Below, in pieces: positions 44,631 to 56,338 of a DNA stretch of 64,000 nucleotides (position 1 is its first letter; the number at the start of each line of letters is the position of its first letter). Location: contig JBAIAA010000119.1 in NCBI GenBank assembly GCA_037893245.1, positions 1,798,001 to 1,862,000 of the forward strand, read 5' to 3'. Below the pieces are notes generated by a model. That model was not told where the DNA came from and ran no database searches. It saw only the letters and a list, made by a program, of their open reading frames with translations. This DNA comes from Crossaster papposus (taxonomy: Eukaryota; Echinodermata; Asteroidea; Velatida; Solasteridae). Position numbers and translations under genes: made by a program.

Positions 44631-45769
44631 CAATATCCTACCCTGTATGATATCCATTTGTCTCGTTGACAAGCTGAACAATGTCTGCTCCGTTTGTGTT
44701 CCAAGTTGTGAATATTGTAGTATCAAGCAGTCGCCCAAATGACGATTAAGCTCTCGGAGTTGACCTTGATAAATTATTAAAAGACCATTAGTGTTCGCTC
44801 ATAATAATTTAAGTAGCCCTACCACCTCACAATGAGCGGTTGGAGTTGGCTCATTTACATTACAAAAAGAAAGAGGCGATGAATATTAAGCCTTTGCACC
44901 CACCGTCTAGCTTGCGAGCTGTCTTATGAAGGCAAGTTGGGTGGTTATTTGTCATCACTAGTAGATCAAATAATTTGCAATTTTGTCAACTATAGATGTT
45001 GCAGTCATCAGGCAATAAAGTCTATTAAGGACCCCCCCCCCCCCCCCCACCCACCACGGCTTTCAGAAAACCTGTCCATGTTGCTTAAATTCCCTTAGAC
45101 TCTAAATTGAAACGAAATTTAACAAAGAAGACAAATTTCACGTCTAGATGAGCACCTTAGCTAGTCCCCTGTACATTGTAACAAACAGCAGAAAAAGCTT
45201 CCTTAATTTAAATAAATTAATTCATGCTGGATATGTAACATATGTTTCCCTTACTAATAACAAGACACAGCAGTGGTAAATGGTTGTGCAGAAAAGGCCT
45301 ATTGGGGCTTTCTTTGATACATACAAGATCCCCATCGTGCCATATGTGACTCTCACAAGATGTTTGTTAATTCATCAAAGTTATCGAATGCATACAAAAA
45401 CTCGACATTATTCCGATAATTCGGAATACTGGTGACTTTTGACTCTTTCTTAAGTAGGAATTTTCTTAATTGACACATTTTGCTCCATCACAGTGTAAGG
45501 TACACATTGACACCTGTTTTTTCTTGCAATTGTAATTATGAATACACGTGTAATTAGCACTAATTAAAGACCTTCTTAATTAGAATTTGCACTACAGTGT
45601 ATATATCATGTTCTTAAAGGAAACATGCAGTCTAACATTTTCATTACGCAAATTTTGTTTTAAATTAATAGATTTATGTGTATTAAATGTGAATAAAATT
45701 CAAAACTGGCTCTAGTGTACGTTTAGTGTGGTAATTTGCCGTCCAAAAATTGACCCCCTTTTTACATTT
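44631..45769. other. AT-rich stretch, no gene seen
   Basis: A C run at 45030-45048 and short frames only. Nothing is recognisable. Confidence 0.45.
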
Positions 45770-46200
45770 CGCGGCCACTAAAGATAAGTGACGTAAACCG
45801 AGGCAGGACCCTGACAAATTCTCGATAGTCGGTACCCGACGTCTAGGTACGAGACGGGTTCGCGTGGCCACGTACGCGCATTGTTGTGTGTTGATGCACC
45901 CACAGTGTACGAATCGCGTACGCTTTGCGCACGGTAATCGAATTTCACATGGACGATCGTGAAAGTTCTTCCTCGGTTTTTGGTAAATCCGACGAAAACA
46001 GTATACTGATTTGTCTGATTCGAATCACAGTATTCCTTATTCAGACACGGACTCAGGATAAAGAGGATAAATATGGGGTCCCTCTAGGCGCTCTAGGTCG
46101 AAACATGCACGGCCGCTCAAAATGTTCGCTGTAGAGGGCCGAAAATCACTAGGCCCGCCTGGACCACTTCGCTCTGCCAAGCTTTACTTTGGCTGTCCAA
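45770..46200. promoter_or_regulatory. CpG-richer segment, possible promoter region
   Basis: Several CG-rich blocks (GGTACGAGACGGGTTCGCGT, GTACGCGCATTG, ATCGCGTACGC) stand out against AT-rich flanks. A frame from 45949 starts MDDRESSSSVFGKSDENS but has no known domain. A promoter or first exon is possible, not shown. Confidence 0.2.
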
Positions 46201-46334
46201 ATCCTCCGATATTTAAGATCAGCCAGAAACAAATGAAGGCTTACTCCATCATTAGTAGTTTTTCTACACCTAGCAGCTACACACCTCGTCGGCATGACCA
46301 AAAACTGTTGACTTTTTACCCTGATTCAGAATGA

Positions 46335-48100
46335 ACAACCATGTAAAGACGGACACTTGTTGCAATGGGTGCAGTCAGTATACAATAGGCCGGGTAGCAG
46401 CGCGGCGAGTCTCAGCCTCGATTTTCGTCATACCCCTCGCGAAGTTTTATGTTAATGAGGCTTCCCTTCGAGGGGCGGAGTGATTTGACCAACATTTTCA
46501 AAAAAAAATTTCCCCCATTTATCACAGAAAATAAACACAACCACACACATAATGTTGTTGTCAACATTATAATTCATTGATTTAAGCAAATAAAAAAAAC
46601 TTATTACATGTTTCCTTTTAAGCTTGTGATCAGTGATCGGTTTATGATAAACTGTTGATCTACACATAAATGCAAGTTGCACTCAACGTTATGATTAATG
46701 GTGTTTATTGTCTCAGTCATTCCTACATATCCCACGCTACAAACCTTTTGCACTCAAAATTATGATTAAACCTGGGTTGGCTCCCGGACTACTTTGATCT
46801 AGTGCAGTACTGCGGTTGCAAGCTCTTACAATCATGAAGGGCGCGAGTTGCAAGCTCTTACAATCCCAAAGGGCGCAACCTTAATATTAATACAGGCTCA
46901 GTTTAATTAAAAATAGGCCATTGTTGCAGCTAGGCATGTATATGCAGGCTAGTCTCAGCGTGTATTGTACATTGTGCCATGGAGGTAGAACTACCTTCAT
47001 GATTGTACATGTACACATCAAATCGCATTTTTGTATTACTGTGGGGACATGGCTTTGTTCTCGTGTACGAAATGGTTAGAAAGCCCAGCACTTTTTTTTC
47101 AAAATACTCCCATTTTAACCACAATTATTTTCCTGGGTTAAAATTTCGACCCAATATACCCTATATTATACCCTAACCCAAACACTAACCCTAACCCACA
47201 TCCTAGTTTTTGACTAACTTAAGTACAATTCAAAAATCTAATTCGTAAAATTCCTATAGTGGAGACCTATTCATCTATAGAAATGACCCTTTTGAGACCT
47301 TTTCACTCCCATTGTCCCCATTGTGTTCACGTCTCCAGAGGGTACCGTATTTCGCACTATGATGAACCGCGTTTGTACATGTTCATCGTCCATGAACGTG
47401 TTTCATTAATATTTCAGGACGACTCGATGTCATCACGCGCGCCGCACCGAAATGGCTAGGCGGCGAAGCTTGGCGAGGACCGGTAAGTCTCTTTGGCATA
47501 TCATCAGAATCTAAAGAAATAATAAAACTAAATACATACTAAATAAATAGAGATACAACTTGGAAGTGAAGGCCTACTTGGTTTGCTGCAGGTTCTTTTC
47601 TTTGTGTCACATTTCTTTGCAATTGTACATTTCTGTAAAGCAGACTTACAAGGACAAGCTGCCCGCGTGTCCCAATCCAATTTCCTCACTGGCAAGTGTT
47701 CTTGCAAGCAAAAGTGACTGTAGTTTCCAAGATTCTCTTATATGCTAATTTTAGTAGGGCCTCAATGAAATTTAAAAAAACTAAATATAAATTTGGAGGG
47801 TTGAGCTTGGCTCGAGTTAAAGGATTTTTGGTATGGGTTGGGTTGGGTTGCTGAGGGATTGTACACACAAATAATGGTTGATTTGGGGTATTTTGACATG
47901 TCTGAGGGGTATGCAGCACTTGGTTAATTTGGATCAGTATGTTAACAGGTGTTTATGAATACATGTTATTTTATTTGGGCATATTTTGTTCTTGGGATCC
48001 ACTTGTGTCAATGTGTGTGTATGTTTAGATGATATTATGTGGGTTTGGCTTCGCTATAGGCGAATGCTATGGACTCTTACATTCTTATCTTAATCTTTTA
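46335..48100. other. Mixed non-coding stretch
   Basis: Contains two copies of GTTGCAAGCTCTTACAATC with an interval of about 42 bp (46814, 46848), a short CCCTAACCC-like run near 47170-47200 and one candidate exon at 47418-47482. No domain-bearing frame is seen. Confidence 0.4.
47418..47482 (+). CDS. Candidate short exon with start codon
   Basis: An acceptor-like ATATTTCAG, then GC-rich sequence with ATG at 47451 in good context (CCGAAATGG), MARRRSLART, then a consensus donor CCG/GTAAGT at 47483. No downstream partner exon was identified, so it remains speculative. Confidence 0.2.
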
Positions 48101-48104
48101 TCTT

Positions 48105-48298
48105 GGGCAAATTTTATAGAGCTGGTAAGCACCAAATTTTGCTTAGCACAACAGTCTTGCTCATAATAAACAGGTTACCAGCCAAAATCAAAAACAATAA
48201 AGATCACGTGAAAATTGGGTCAACAACCTTTGTTTTGCCAAGGACAAATTCTATGCTAAGCATATTTTTGTGCTTAGCAGCTCTATGAAATTGGCCCC
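48105..48298. mobile_element. 194-bp MITE, GGGCAAATTT-TATAGAGCTG ends
   Basis: GGGCAAATTTTATAGAGCTG and the inverse of CAGCTCTATGAAATTGGCCC form the ends; an inner pair TGCTTAGCA / TGCTAAGCA follows. Diverged relatives lie in both lectin arms near 33855-33950 and 51735-51840. Confidence 0.75.
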
Positions 48299-48489
48299 TG
48301 GATAGTAATTGTATTATGTTCATTGTGTGCAATGTGATTTATTTGTAACATGTAAATTGATGGTTATCAGTATTGTGTTTTACATGTTCTGGTTGTTGAG
48401 TATGTAACTGTAATGCACAATTTGGTATGTTTATTTTTGTAAATTTGCTGGGCATCAGTGGAGAACAGTACAATATACTGATCTGATTT

Positions 48490-48662
48490 AACCCCGTCTT
48501 CCCCTCCCCGTCCCCCCCCCCCCCACTTCTTCCCTTCCCCTCTCCTTTCTCCCCTCCCCCTTTCTTTTCCCCACCTTTTACCCCTCCCTCCGCCTTTCTC
48601 CCCCCCCCCCCCCCTATCTCCCCTAGCTCTCCCCTTTCTCCCCTCCCCCACTTCTCCCCTCT
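48490..48662 (+). repeat. Pyrimidine tract
   Basis: CCCCTCCCC and CTTTCTCCCC repeats with C runs, of the same type as at 10858-11060. Confidence 0.75.
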
Positions 48663-48689
48663 TTTGTTGTGGTCTTTATTTCCAACCAA

Positions 48690-49165
48690 CCCCCATCCCC
48701 AGGGCTTACTTGATTTCTAGCCGTACATCATCTCCAATAGTAAGAGCGGGTAGTGTGGGCGCGTACAGCTCGACACTCTGGGAACGAGGTTGTCAATGGC
48801 AGCAAAGGCCATTTAGTCTGGTTCAAAGTAAATACGCTTTATTGCATGTATTGTCTAGAGCAACAGAGGCGGAAACATGTGATTTTACAGTCGCCCGTGA
48901 ACATGGATAGGAAAAGCCAAACAGAATGGCGAAACACCGAAATTTACTTACGACAATTTTCCGGAATTTGGGGGGCTTTTTTGGCTGAAAAGTTGTTTAT
49001 GAATGGGAATAAATGTGTGCTCGGTCGGTATTAATCACTCTGTTTAAGACCGTTTGGATATTGGGTGCTGATAATTACCATCGCCTTCGGCTCGGGTAAT
49101 TATCAGCAGCGAGACTCCAAGCGGTCTCAAACAGATTGATTAAAACCTCTCGAACACACATTTAT
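48690..49165 (+). repeat. Repeat inverted at 53853-54300
   Basis: CAGGGCTTACT, AAGAGCGGGTAGTGTGGGCG, AACATGGATAGGAAAAGCC and TTGGCTGAAAAGTTGTTTATG are matched in reverse at 53853-54300. It contains the internal hairpin at 49036-49130. Confidence 0.8.
49036..49130. repeat. Hairpin with GGTAATTATCAGCA stems
   Basis: TTTAAGACCGTTTGG and TGCTGATAATTACC pair with the inverse GGTAATTATCAGCA and CCAAGCGGTCTCAAA across a loop of about 15 bases. Confidence 0.75.
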
Positions 49166-49985
49166 TTCCTTATTAATAGAGGTGTAAACGAACGCGGTGA
49201 CCGTGAATGTAAAGTAGCCATGTCTATAACGATTTGTGTACCTAACAAATGATAAATGTAATTAAGTCGCCTGCCTGTCTTATTTTAACCGTCCTTTTCC
49301 CTGTCCAAGTTGAGTTTTTTAACAAATCTCTGTTAACATGAACTGAGGTCTGCTGTGGCATTGTGTAAAGTAGTTATAATAAAGGAAACATTGTTTACGA
49401 TATTTAAGAACAAATTGGCTTTGGTTAATTGTGAACGTGGTCTGATTCTACAGTGTAAGCTACATGAACGAATTGAAACATTGTATCAATGATCAATAAG
49501 ACAAACAATGGAGATGTGGCAACAAACTTCAATGCGGAAAGAAAACAGAGAAGTTATTTGAACTCTAAAGCCAACGATTTTCAACCTATGCATTTCACTT
49601 CACTGAGCACAGCAAAGGGAACCACGATATAGCGTATATACACGTCCACCGCATCAACAAAGCATGATTGGCAACGTCGACGTATATTCACGCCCACCGC
49701 GTGTATGCCATACATGCCAGTCGTGTATACCCGTCCTCCGCAGCGCTAGCGGGTAACTTTATGTTGTAAATACACGTTAACCGCAACAAACAAGGACACT
49801 TTTGCAGCGTAATATACACGTCCCCCACGGAATTAAACTGCTGTGCCTGGCGGATTAACGCGTCATCCGTGGATAGTAAACTATTTTTCAGGCCTTGCTC
49901 GGGACGTATTTATTCGTCATCCGTCTTGAAACTCTGAAAATGTTTGCGGACATATAAATCCTCCGGCACGAATTGGTTAAGAAAG
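49166..49985 (+). repeat. Third copy of the lectin-upstream sequence, without a lectin gene
   Basis: Matches 31806-32640 in the same orientation (ACGAACGCGGTGACCGTGAA to TTGAAACTCTGAAAAT) and then departs with CTCCGGCACGAATTGGTTAA, an end of the 242-bp MITE family. No lectin follows. Confidence 0.8.
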
Positions 49986-50740
49986 ACCGAGCCCAGTACG
50001 CGATTTGTGGACATCTATGTATCACTATCAGTTTTGTTTTTTTAATGGCAAAACAGAATGAATTCTCCAAACCTTAAATTAGGAGGTTGAATGGGTTGTG
50101 GTCAGGCGATTGAATTTCTGCCCTTGGGTCGCAGATTATTCGAAAATCATTATTCATTCTTGAAATGCAACCCGTGCACCTATTTACACAAAGCTTTCTG
50201 GTGTAGTCAGTCCCACAAGAAGCCCCATCCTAAAAGAAGCCTTAATTTGGAAATTCCTCAAGTTTGACAAAGCATTAATTATTAAAATGGCCAATGATGA
50301 CATTGCTGGGCGCCAGTGCCTATGAAAGTTTCCCACGTTTGTGACGAAAAGGGACATATTTTACCGCTTACTACTAGAGGAGCTGAAAGTACGTGAATCA
50401 GTTACATCGACATTTATTTCATTCAGTTTACATTCAAACAAAACCTATCAAACTACAATGTATTTATATATTGCAATCGAACTTTCAGATTGAAGTATTA
50501 AAACATTTGTCTTGAAGGTATTAGTATAGTAGGCACTTGGCTAGAGCAGTCTTGTGCGTACACATACACAGTTTGAAGCAAGACGTCTTTGCTTTGAAAC
50601 TCAGTTTAATTATACATGGGTACATTACAAAGTACATTACATTGTGAAGCGACATCAAAAGTTGAATATCCAAAGTAAACAAATTCAAGGTTAATCGCAA
50701 ATCAAAGGAAATGTTTGTTTCAATTGAACCAAAAATACTG
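49986..50740. other. Spacer between repeats, no gene seen
   Basis: AT-rich with short frames. Nothing specific is supported. Confidence 0.45.
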
Positions 50741-53700
50741 GATTATTTACTGACCTGTTTCAATTAGCAAGCTAATTAAACTGGATATGAGTATTCATGA
50801 CATTACAAATCCACTGTATTCAATACAATATCACATTTGATTTTCTTTCCAATGCACTAAAAAATAATACTTTCCCATCTACAAGGTATTGTTTTAAATC
50901 GATTGAGAAGAAAGTAGCTTAAAATACGTGTTTACATTACAATCAACATTTTATTAATACACTTCATTAAAACGCAATTAACATAAAATGTAATGTGAAT
51001 TTTATTCAGAGTGATTTGGTTTTCTCCATTTAGTGTCATGTTTATTTGAATTTTCATTTAGCCAAATTGATTGCCTATTTACAATTTTTTTTTTTTTTTA
51101 ATAACCTGCAAAAATCTCTAGTCGAACCAGCTTTGCCAAATTGAATGATGATGATTAGGCGTCACGAAAAAGAACAACAAAATGCTAAATTGAACACATT
51201 GTTAAGTAATTTCAATGCCCAAAAAACCAAATTGAATGGTCGAATTCGTAATTTGAAACACGGTAAAAACTGGAGAGGCAAAATCGCACGAAAATTAAAT
51301 TGGCTGCCTATTTGACTGGAAAAAAATATAGATTTTAAACAAATTCTCGACGGAGAAATTGTAAATGAGAAATAGTTGTTTTTGTTAACTGTTTGTAATG
51401 CCTGTGTAATTAAATGCCGCGTGACCTACAGTCCTCCAATCAAATGACAAGGATCTACTTGGGTTTTATGCACATTCTTATAGTTTTATCCTCCAATAAA
51501 TTACAAAGATCTACTTGGGTGTTATGTAAAAAAGAAAAGAATGTTTTGCATTCGTGCATTGGTGAGAATATGTTCATTCCTTGGAAGATGAAACGATCCA
51601 TTCAAATCATTTAATCTTTCAACCATTATTTATATACTGTTTCACGGCGTTTTGTGCTCACATTTGCGCGCGCATGGAGATTTATATTGTTACGTCACTG
51701 ATTTAAGCATGTTTTCCCGCTAGGTTAAGCCTGCCTTTTGCCGTGCTAACTGCTTACGGTATTCATGAAATAGACGAAGGATCTGTTAGCAGAAAGTCGT
51801 GTGCTTAGCAGCGCCGTGAAATTGGGACAAGGAATTTTCCTATAAGGTCATGTCTGACGGGAACGTCCTATGGTGCGAGTTACTCTCAGGGTGTGCACTA
51901 AGCTACAATAATAAGTGGTGATATCGCAAACATAACAATCAAGGTGCCTATTTTCATATAACAAAAAGTCTCACCATGGCCAATCGGCTATACTTGTATT
52001 CTGATCAGTCTGGTGATGGTGACTCCAGAAGTGATATTTTTTGCTCATTCGGTGTACAATGATCTGAACGATGCGAATGACAGTTTAAGCTATACATTCG
52101 GAGCTATAACAGACAATGTGTACCACCTTAAGATAACATTGAATTATCGTTACAAAGCCGGTTTCCTTTGTCATCGGCGTCGGATACACAGCGTGTTATT
52201 GTGCGTTATCTGTGGTAAATCTGTGCGGCATCTCGCAGACAAATGGCTCTTCCATGTTGCAAGAAAGATCCCACCAAACGCCGTCAGGAATAACCACGCC
52301 GACACAAGGAGCGTCTAACCCACCATTTGGATCAATCGGACCCCAGTTGAAGTAGTTCTCCTGGCTTCCATCCAACCATTCGAAATTGTCGTAGCGTTTG
52401 AGGCCGATCCACATTAACGTCCCCAGACCATTAACGATCTTGGCGTATTCTTTGAGAAAGCCGTTCTCCTTCTCGCTGTTGATTGACATGAGATGAGCCG
52501 GTCTCCCAGGGCGGGACAGGCCCTGGCAGTACGCCTCGGCATCCTGGAAAGGTTTCAGCTTGTTGACGATGAGATGGCAGCGATTTCCAAACTCTATCCA
52601 GCCTGTATTGCACGGTGCGCACCCCAAAACCATGGATTTGTGATCCATAGTTCCACTTAATACAAAACTGATGACGAATAGAAAAGACGAAGTTTGTAAA
52701 GTTGCCATCTGCATAACCCGGGGAGTAAATTAGAAGTATTACGTCAGACAAAATGGCGGTTTTCTCAGTCTATTGTGGTATTAAGCCAGAAGCCCCATCA
52801 TGCGTTCACACACCACTTTGGTCAGACAGCTTTATGAATGACAGACTCAATCTCGTGCACTTGCTTAAAGTCGCATCCTCGCGGGTACATTGTCACTACA
52901 TGTATGTTGGTGGTTAAGCCGAATGGTGATTGGATGATGATGTTGCCTGCACCACCTCATCACAGTCAACAATAACCATTCTGCTCGTACTACCACCCTT
53001 TGGTTTTGGCTTAGTTTTTTTGTGTTCCTGGTTTTCTAAAAAGTAATTTTCCACGGAACATGGTGTGCAACAGAAGTGGATTTTCAGAGATTCAAAACGG
53101 ATGACGAATAAACCCGTCCCGAGCAAGGCCCGAAAACATTGTTTACTCTCCACGGATGACGCGTTAAATCCGTCAGGCACAGCAGTTTAATTCCGTGGGG
53201 GACGTGTATATGCGCTGCAAAGGTTTCCTTGTTTGTTGCGGTCGTGTATTTACGCCAAAAGTTACCCGCTAGCGCTGCGGAGGACGGGTGTACACGACTG
53301 GCATGTATGGCATACACGCGGTGGACGTGAATATACGTTGACGTTGCCAATCATGCTTCGTTGACGCGGTGGACGTGTATATACGCTATATCGTGGCTCC
53401 CTTTGCTGAGTTCAGTGAAGTGACATTTATAGGTTGAAAATCGTTAGCTTTAGAGTTCGAATAACTTCTCTGTTTTCGTTCCGCATTTAAGTTTGTAGCC
53501 ACATCTCCATTGTTTGTCTTATTGATCAGCGATAACAATTTTCAATTCGTTCTCGTACCTTACTCTGTAGAATCAGACTTCCCATAAAGTCCACGTTTAC
53601 AATTAACCAAAGCCAATTCGTTCTTGAATATCGTAAACAATGTTTCCTTTATTATAATTACTTTGCACAATGCCACAGTAGATATATTACCTTTGTTTAT

Positions 53701-53852
53701 TTTCACAGAGGTTTGTTGAAAACTCAACTTGGACAGGGAAAAGGACTGTTAAAATAAGACAGGCCGGCGACCTAATTACATTTATCGATTTTTGTTTACA
53801 AAGCGTTACAGGCATGGCTACTTTACATTCACGGTAACCGCGTTCGTTTACA
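50741..53852. repeat. Right arm of the large inverted repeat carrying a lectin gene
   Basis: Reverse match to 31806-36375, beginning TTTACTGACCTGTTTCAATT and ending ACCGCGTTCGTTTACACC. It is 1.5 kb shorter than the left arm, lacking the tandem duplication there. Confidence 0.85.
52196..52708 (-). CDS. Secreted C-type lectin, right copy
   Basis: Single open frame of 170 codons from ATG 52708 (MATLQTSSFLFVISFVLSG) to TAA 52196-52198. It has a signal peptide at 1-20 and one C-type lectin-like domain with CAPCNTGWIEFGNRCHL, LMWIGLKRYDN, VWWDLSCNMEEPFVCE. The sugar-site motif reads DPN instead of the left copy's EPN, and several loop residues differ (IDPNGGLDAPC), so ligand preference may have changed. 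It lacks the acidic tail of the left copy because the frame ends at TTDNAQ. Convergent with the left gene. Substitutions cluster in the ligand-binding loop while the scaffold is conserved, which suggests diversifying pressure; not tested. Confidence 0.85.
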   Translation of the reverse strand: MATLQTSSFLFVISFVLSGTMDHKSMVLGCAPCNTGWIEFGNRCHLIVNKLKPFQDAEAYCQGLSRPGRPAHLMSINSEKENGFLKEYAKIVNGLGTLMWIGLKRYDNFEWLDGSQENYFNWGPIDPNGGLDAPCVGVVIPDGVWWDLSCNMEEPFVCEMPHRFTTDNAQ

Positions 53853-54300
53853 CCTTCGGCTCGGGTAATTATCAGCACCCAGACTCCAAGCGGTCTTAAA
53901 CAGAGTGATTAATACCGACCGAACGGACACTTTATTCCCATTCATAAATACCTTTTTTCTAAAATTCAGCCAAAAAAGCCCCGAAAAAACCCGGAAAATT
54001 GTCGTAAGTAAATTTCGGTGTTTCGCCAATCTGTGTGCTTTTCCCTATCCATGTTCACGGGCCACTGTCAAATGACATGTCTCCGCCTCTGTCGCTTTAC
54101 ACAATACATGCAATAAAGCGTATTTACTATGAACCAGACTAAATGGCCTTTACTGCCATTGCCAACCTTGTTTCCAGGGTGTAGAGCTGTACGCGCCCAA
54201 CACTACCCGCTCTTACTATTCGAAACGAGGTACGGTTGGAAATATAGTAAGCCCTGGGGACGGGGGTTGGTTGGAAATAAAGTAAGCCCTGGGGACGAAG
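53853..54300 (-). repeat. Inverted partner of 48690-49165
   Basis: Carries the same blocks in reverse. At 54236-54298 the block GGTTGGAAATAAAGTAAGCC with CTGGGGACG is present twice in tandem. Confidence 0.75.
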
Positions 54301-55589
54301 TTGTGCCATTGGCGCTTCAGTGGGTCGTGCAGCAAGAACAAGAAAACACATTTGGCAATTTGTAAATTCAAGTCACTTAACCCTGAAAATTGTATTTCTC
54401 AATAACGATATCATATAACAACACTTTCACATTTAAATACAAACTCAACTTGACAATTATGAACGTTAACAATGAAATTTACTTTGATAATTTCGGTAAT
54501 TTACGTTAAACTGGACCTTAAACAGTTGTATGTAATGCACGATCGCGTGACCGTACACGTACACGCGCGCAAATTAATCGGAAAGCAGCAAGCTCGCCGC
54601 GCCAGACACTTACTCACGAATGATTGGCAAATTACACTCATTTTTGGACCAAATCATCGATAAATATTGGCAAATTATTGCTAAGTGTCATGTGTCAGTG
54701 TTTTAAGTTGGCGACGGTGATGCTCGTGGGGCCAAATTCACAACGACGTTGCCAATGAACATACGCGGATCCGGGGGGGGGGGGGGGGGGGGGGGTCCCG
54801 GGGTCCGGACCCCACATTTTTTGACTGGATTTTTTTAATATTTGTATTATTATTATTTTTTTTAAAGTTTTATTTAGTATGTTGGACACTAGTGGCTAAA
54901 TCATTTGGCCACCAGTATTGCGTATAACCAGCAGCCTAAAATCTAAAGGTAGCCTAAAGTGTAAACAATAACAACCAACAGGAACAAAATATATAAGAAA
55001 AATAGGCTCATAGTGTGCCAGAATGCACCTCAGAGCTTCTACTGTAAAACAATTTCGGGGGAGAGCCCCAAACCCGCCGCCCATGGCTAGGACCCAACAT
55101 TCATAAATTCCTGCATCCGCTCCTGGTGAATGAGCAGTTATCAAAGAGGGCCTGTGCCAACATCGACGTCAGATTGACGGCCACGTTGTCATTGCAGTCG
55201 ACGGACTCACGGGTCCCAATACTTCCATGTGCAGGGATCACCTTTGTTGCCAGCTGGTCTTAAACACTTCCAGCCATGTCTTTATCATCCGTTTAATACC
55301 GGCCACGTGACGGGCTCCCGACCAATATGAATGCCTAAACTGTCCCAGCTATTTAGGTTGGATGCACCATTGGTAATTGCTTGAATTATCATGAATGAGT
55401 GGATTGAGGGGAGGGGGGGGGGGGGGGGGGGGGGTATTTCATTGTTCAACCGGCCTCGGCAGAGGTTCTTATTTATAATGTTTTTTAGGACGCGCGCGTG
55501 GGGTCTCACCAATCAGAGGCTGATCTTCAAAGTGAGGGCGCTCTTTACATTTTTGTTTAATGCGTACGAGTTCGCACAATGTGACATAA
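54301..55589. other. Non-coding stretch with G runs
   Basis: G runs at 54772-54795 and about 55413-55433. From about 55350 on it resembles the composite repeat flank (TGCACCATTGGTAATTGCTT) and the piggyBac upstream block (CGCGCGTGGGGTCTCACCAA at 55491). Confidence 0.5.
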
Positions 55590-56338
55590 CCCTTTCGCCA
55601 CCAGGAGAAATGATGCACTCAATACCTTCAATACCAGTCCCCTTTTGAAAAAAATCATTGAATAGCACCCTCATACTTCAGCGACGAGAAAGGAAAATTG
55701 GCTTGCCCATAAAATTTAACATAATATTGGAACAGGATGGACCCGCCAATCTATGTATTAGGGAATTTTTTTTTTTCAAAGTGAACAACGAAACTAGCAG
55801 AGCGGGATTCGAACCTGCTACCTTCAGGTTACCGTACAGTACTACGTACACTCTATACCAACTGAGCTATCTGGCGCCCTATGTTGGCGGTCTCCAAAAT
55901 TGGCAACACTCAATGAGGATACGACTATATGTAACTTATAATTCGTCAAACAGGTTCAAGTCCCGCCTTGCCGATTTCTTTGTTCAGTTTGAAATTTAGG
56001 AACTAGTTAAATGCTCTCCACCCCCCCCCCCCCCCCCCCCCCCCCTCCCTCCCCCCCCCCCGTTTAGGGTTGCGTACAATTGGGTGTGCAGGCAAACCGG
56101 CTAATTTTCCCACGCTTATCAACCTTGCATTGGGAGGGTGGGGGGGGGGGGGGGCACAATTATTTATATTCACATAATTATGTAATCTGAAATGCTTCAA
56201 AACTACGATCCACGCAGATGCGAGATAGACTTTTTGTCAATAGGGGGCGCTAGATACATTTTCACCAAATAAAGTATGAGCTTGGTCCCAAAAGGAGCCC
56301 CTGTTTTGTGCCAAATGGAGCCCATGGTAGCGAAAGGG
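55590..56338. mobile_element. Non-autonomous piggyBac element, 749 bp, ATAA target duplication
   Basis: The left end CCCTTTCGCCACCAGGAG and the right end, read inward, CCCTTTCGCTACCATGGG are inverted repeats. ATAA flanks both sides (55586-55589, 56339-56342). The right end is identical to the 5' end of piggyBac copy 1 at 10539. It carries a SINE, poly-C runs and no transposase. Confidence 0.75.
55758..55878 (-). repeat. tRNA-derived SINE (copy in composite III)
   Basis: Minus strand GGCGCCAGATAGCTCAGTTG, B box GGTTCGAATCCCGC, then an A-rich tail at the low-coordinate end. Same relative place as the copy at 26986-27110. Confidence 0.7.

Noticed and set aside
47160-47210. Interstitial telomere array
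   Set aside because: Only a few irregular CCCTAA-like units are present.
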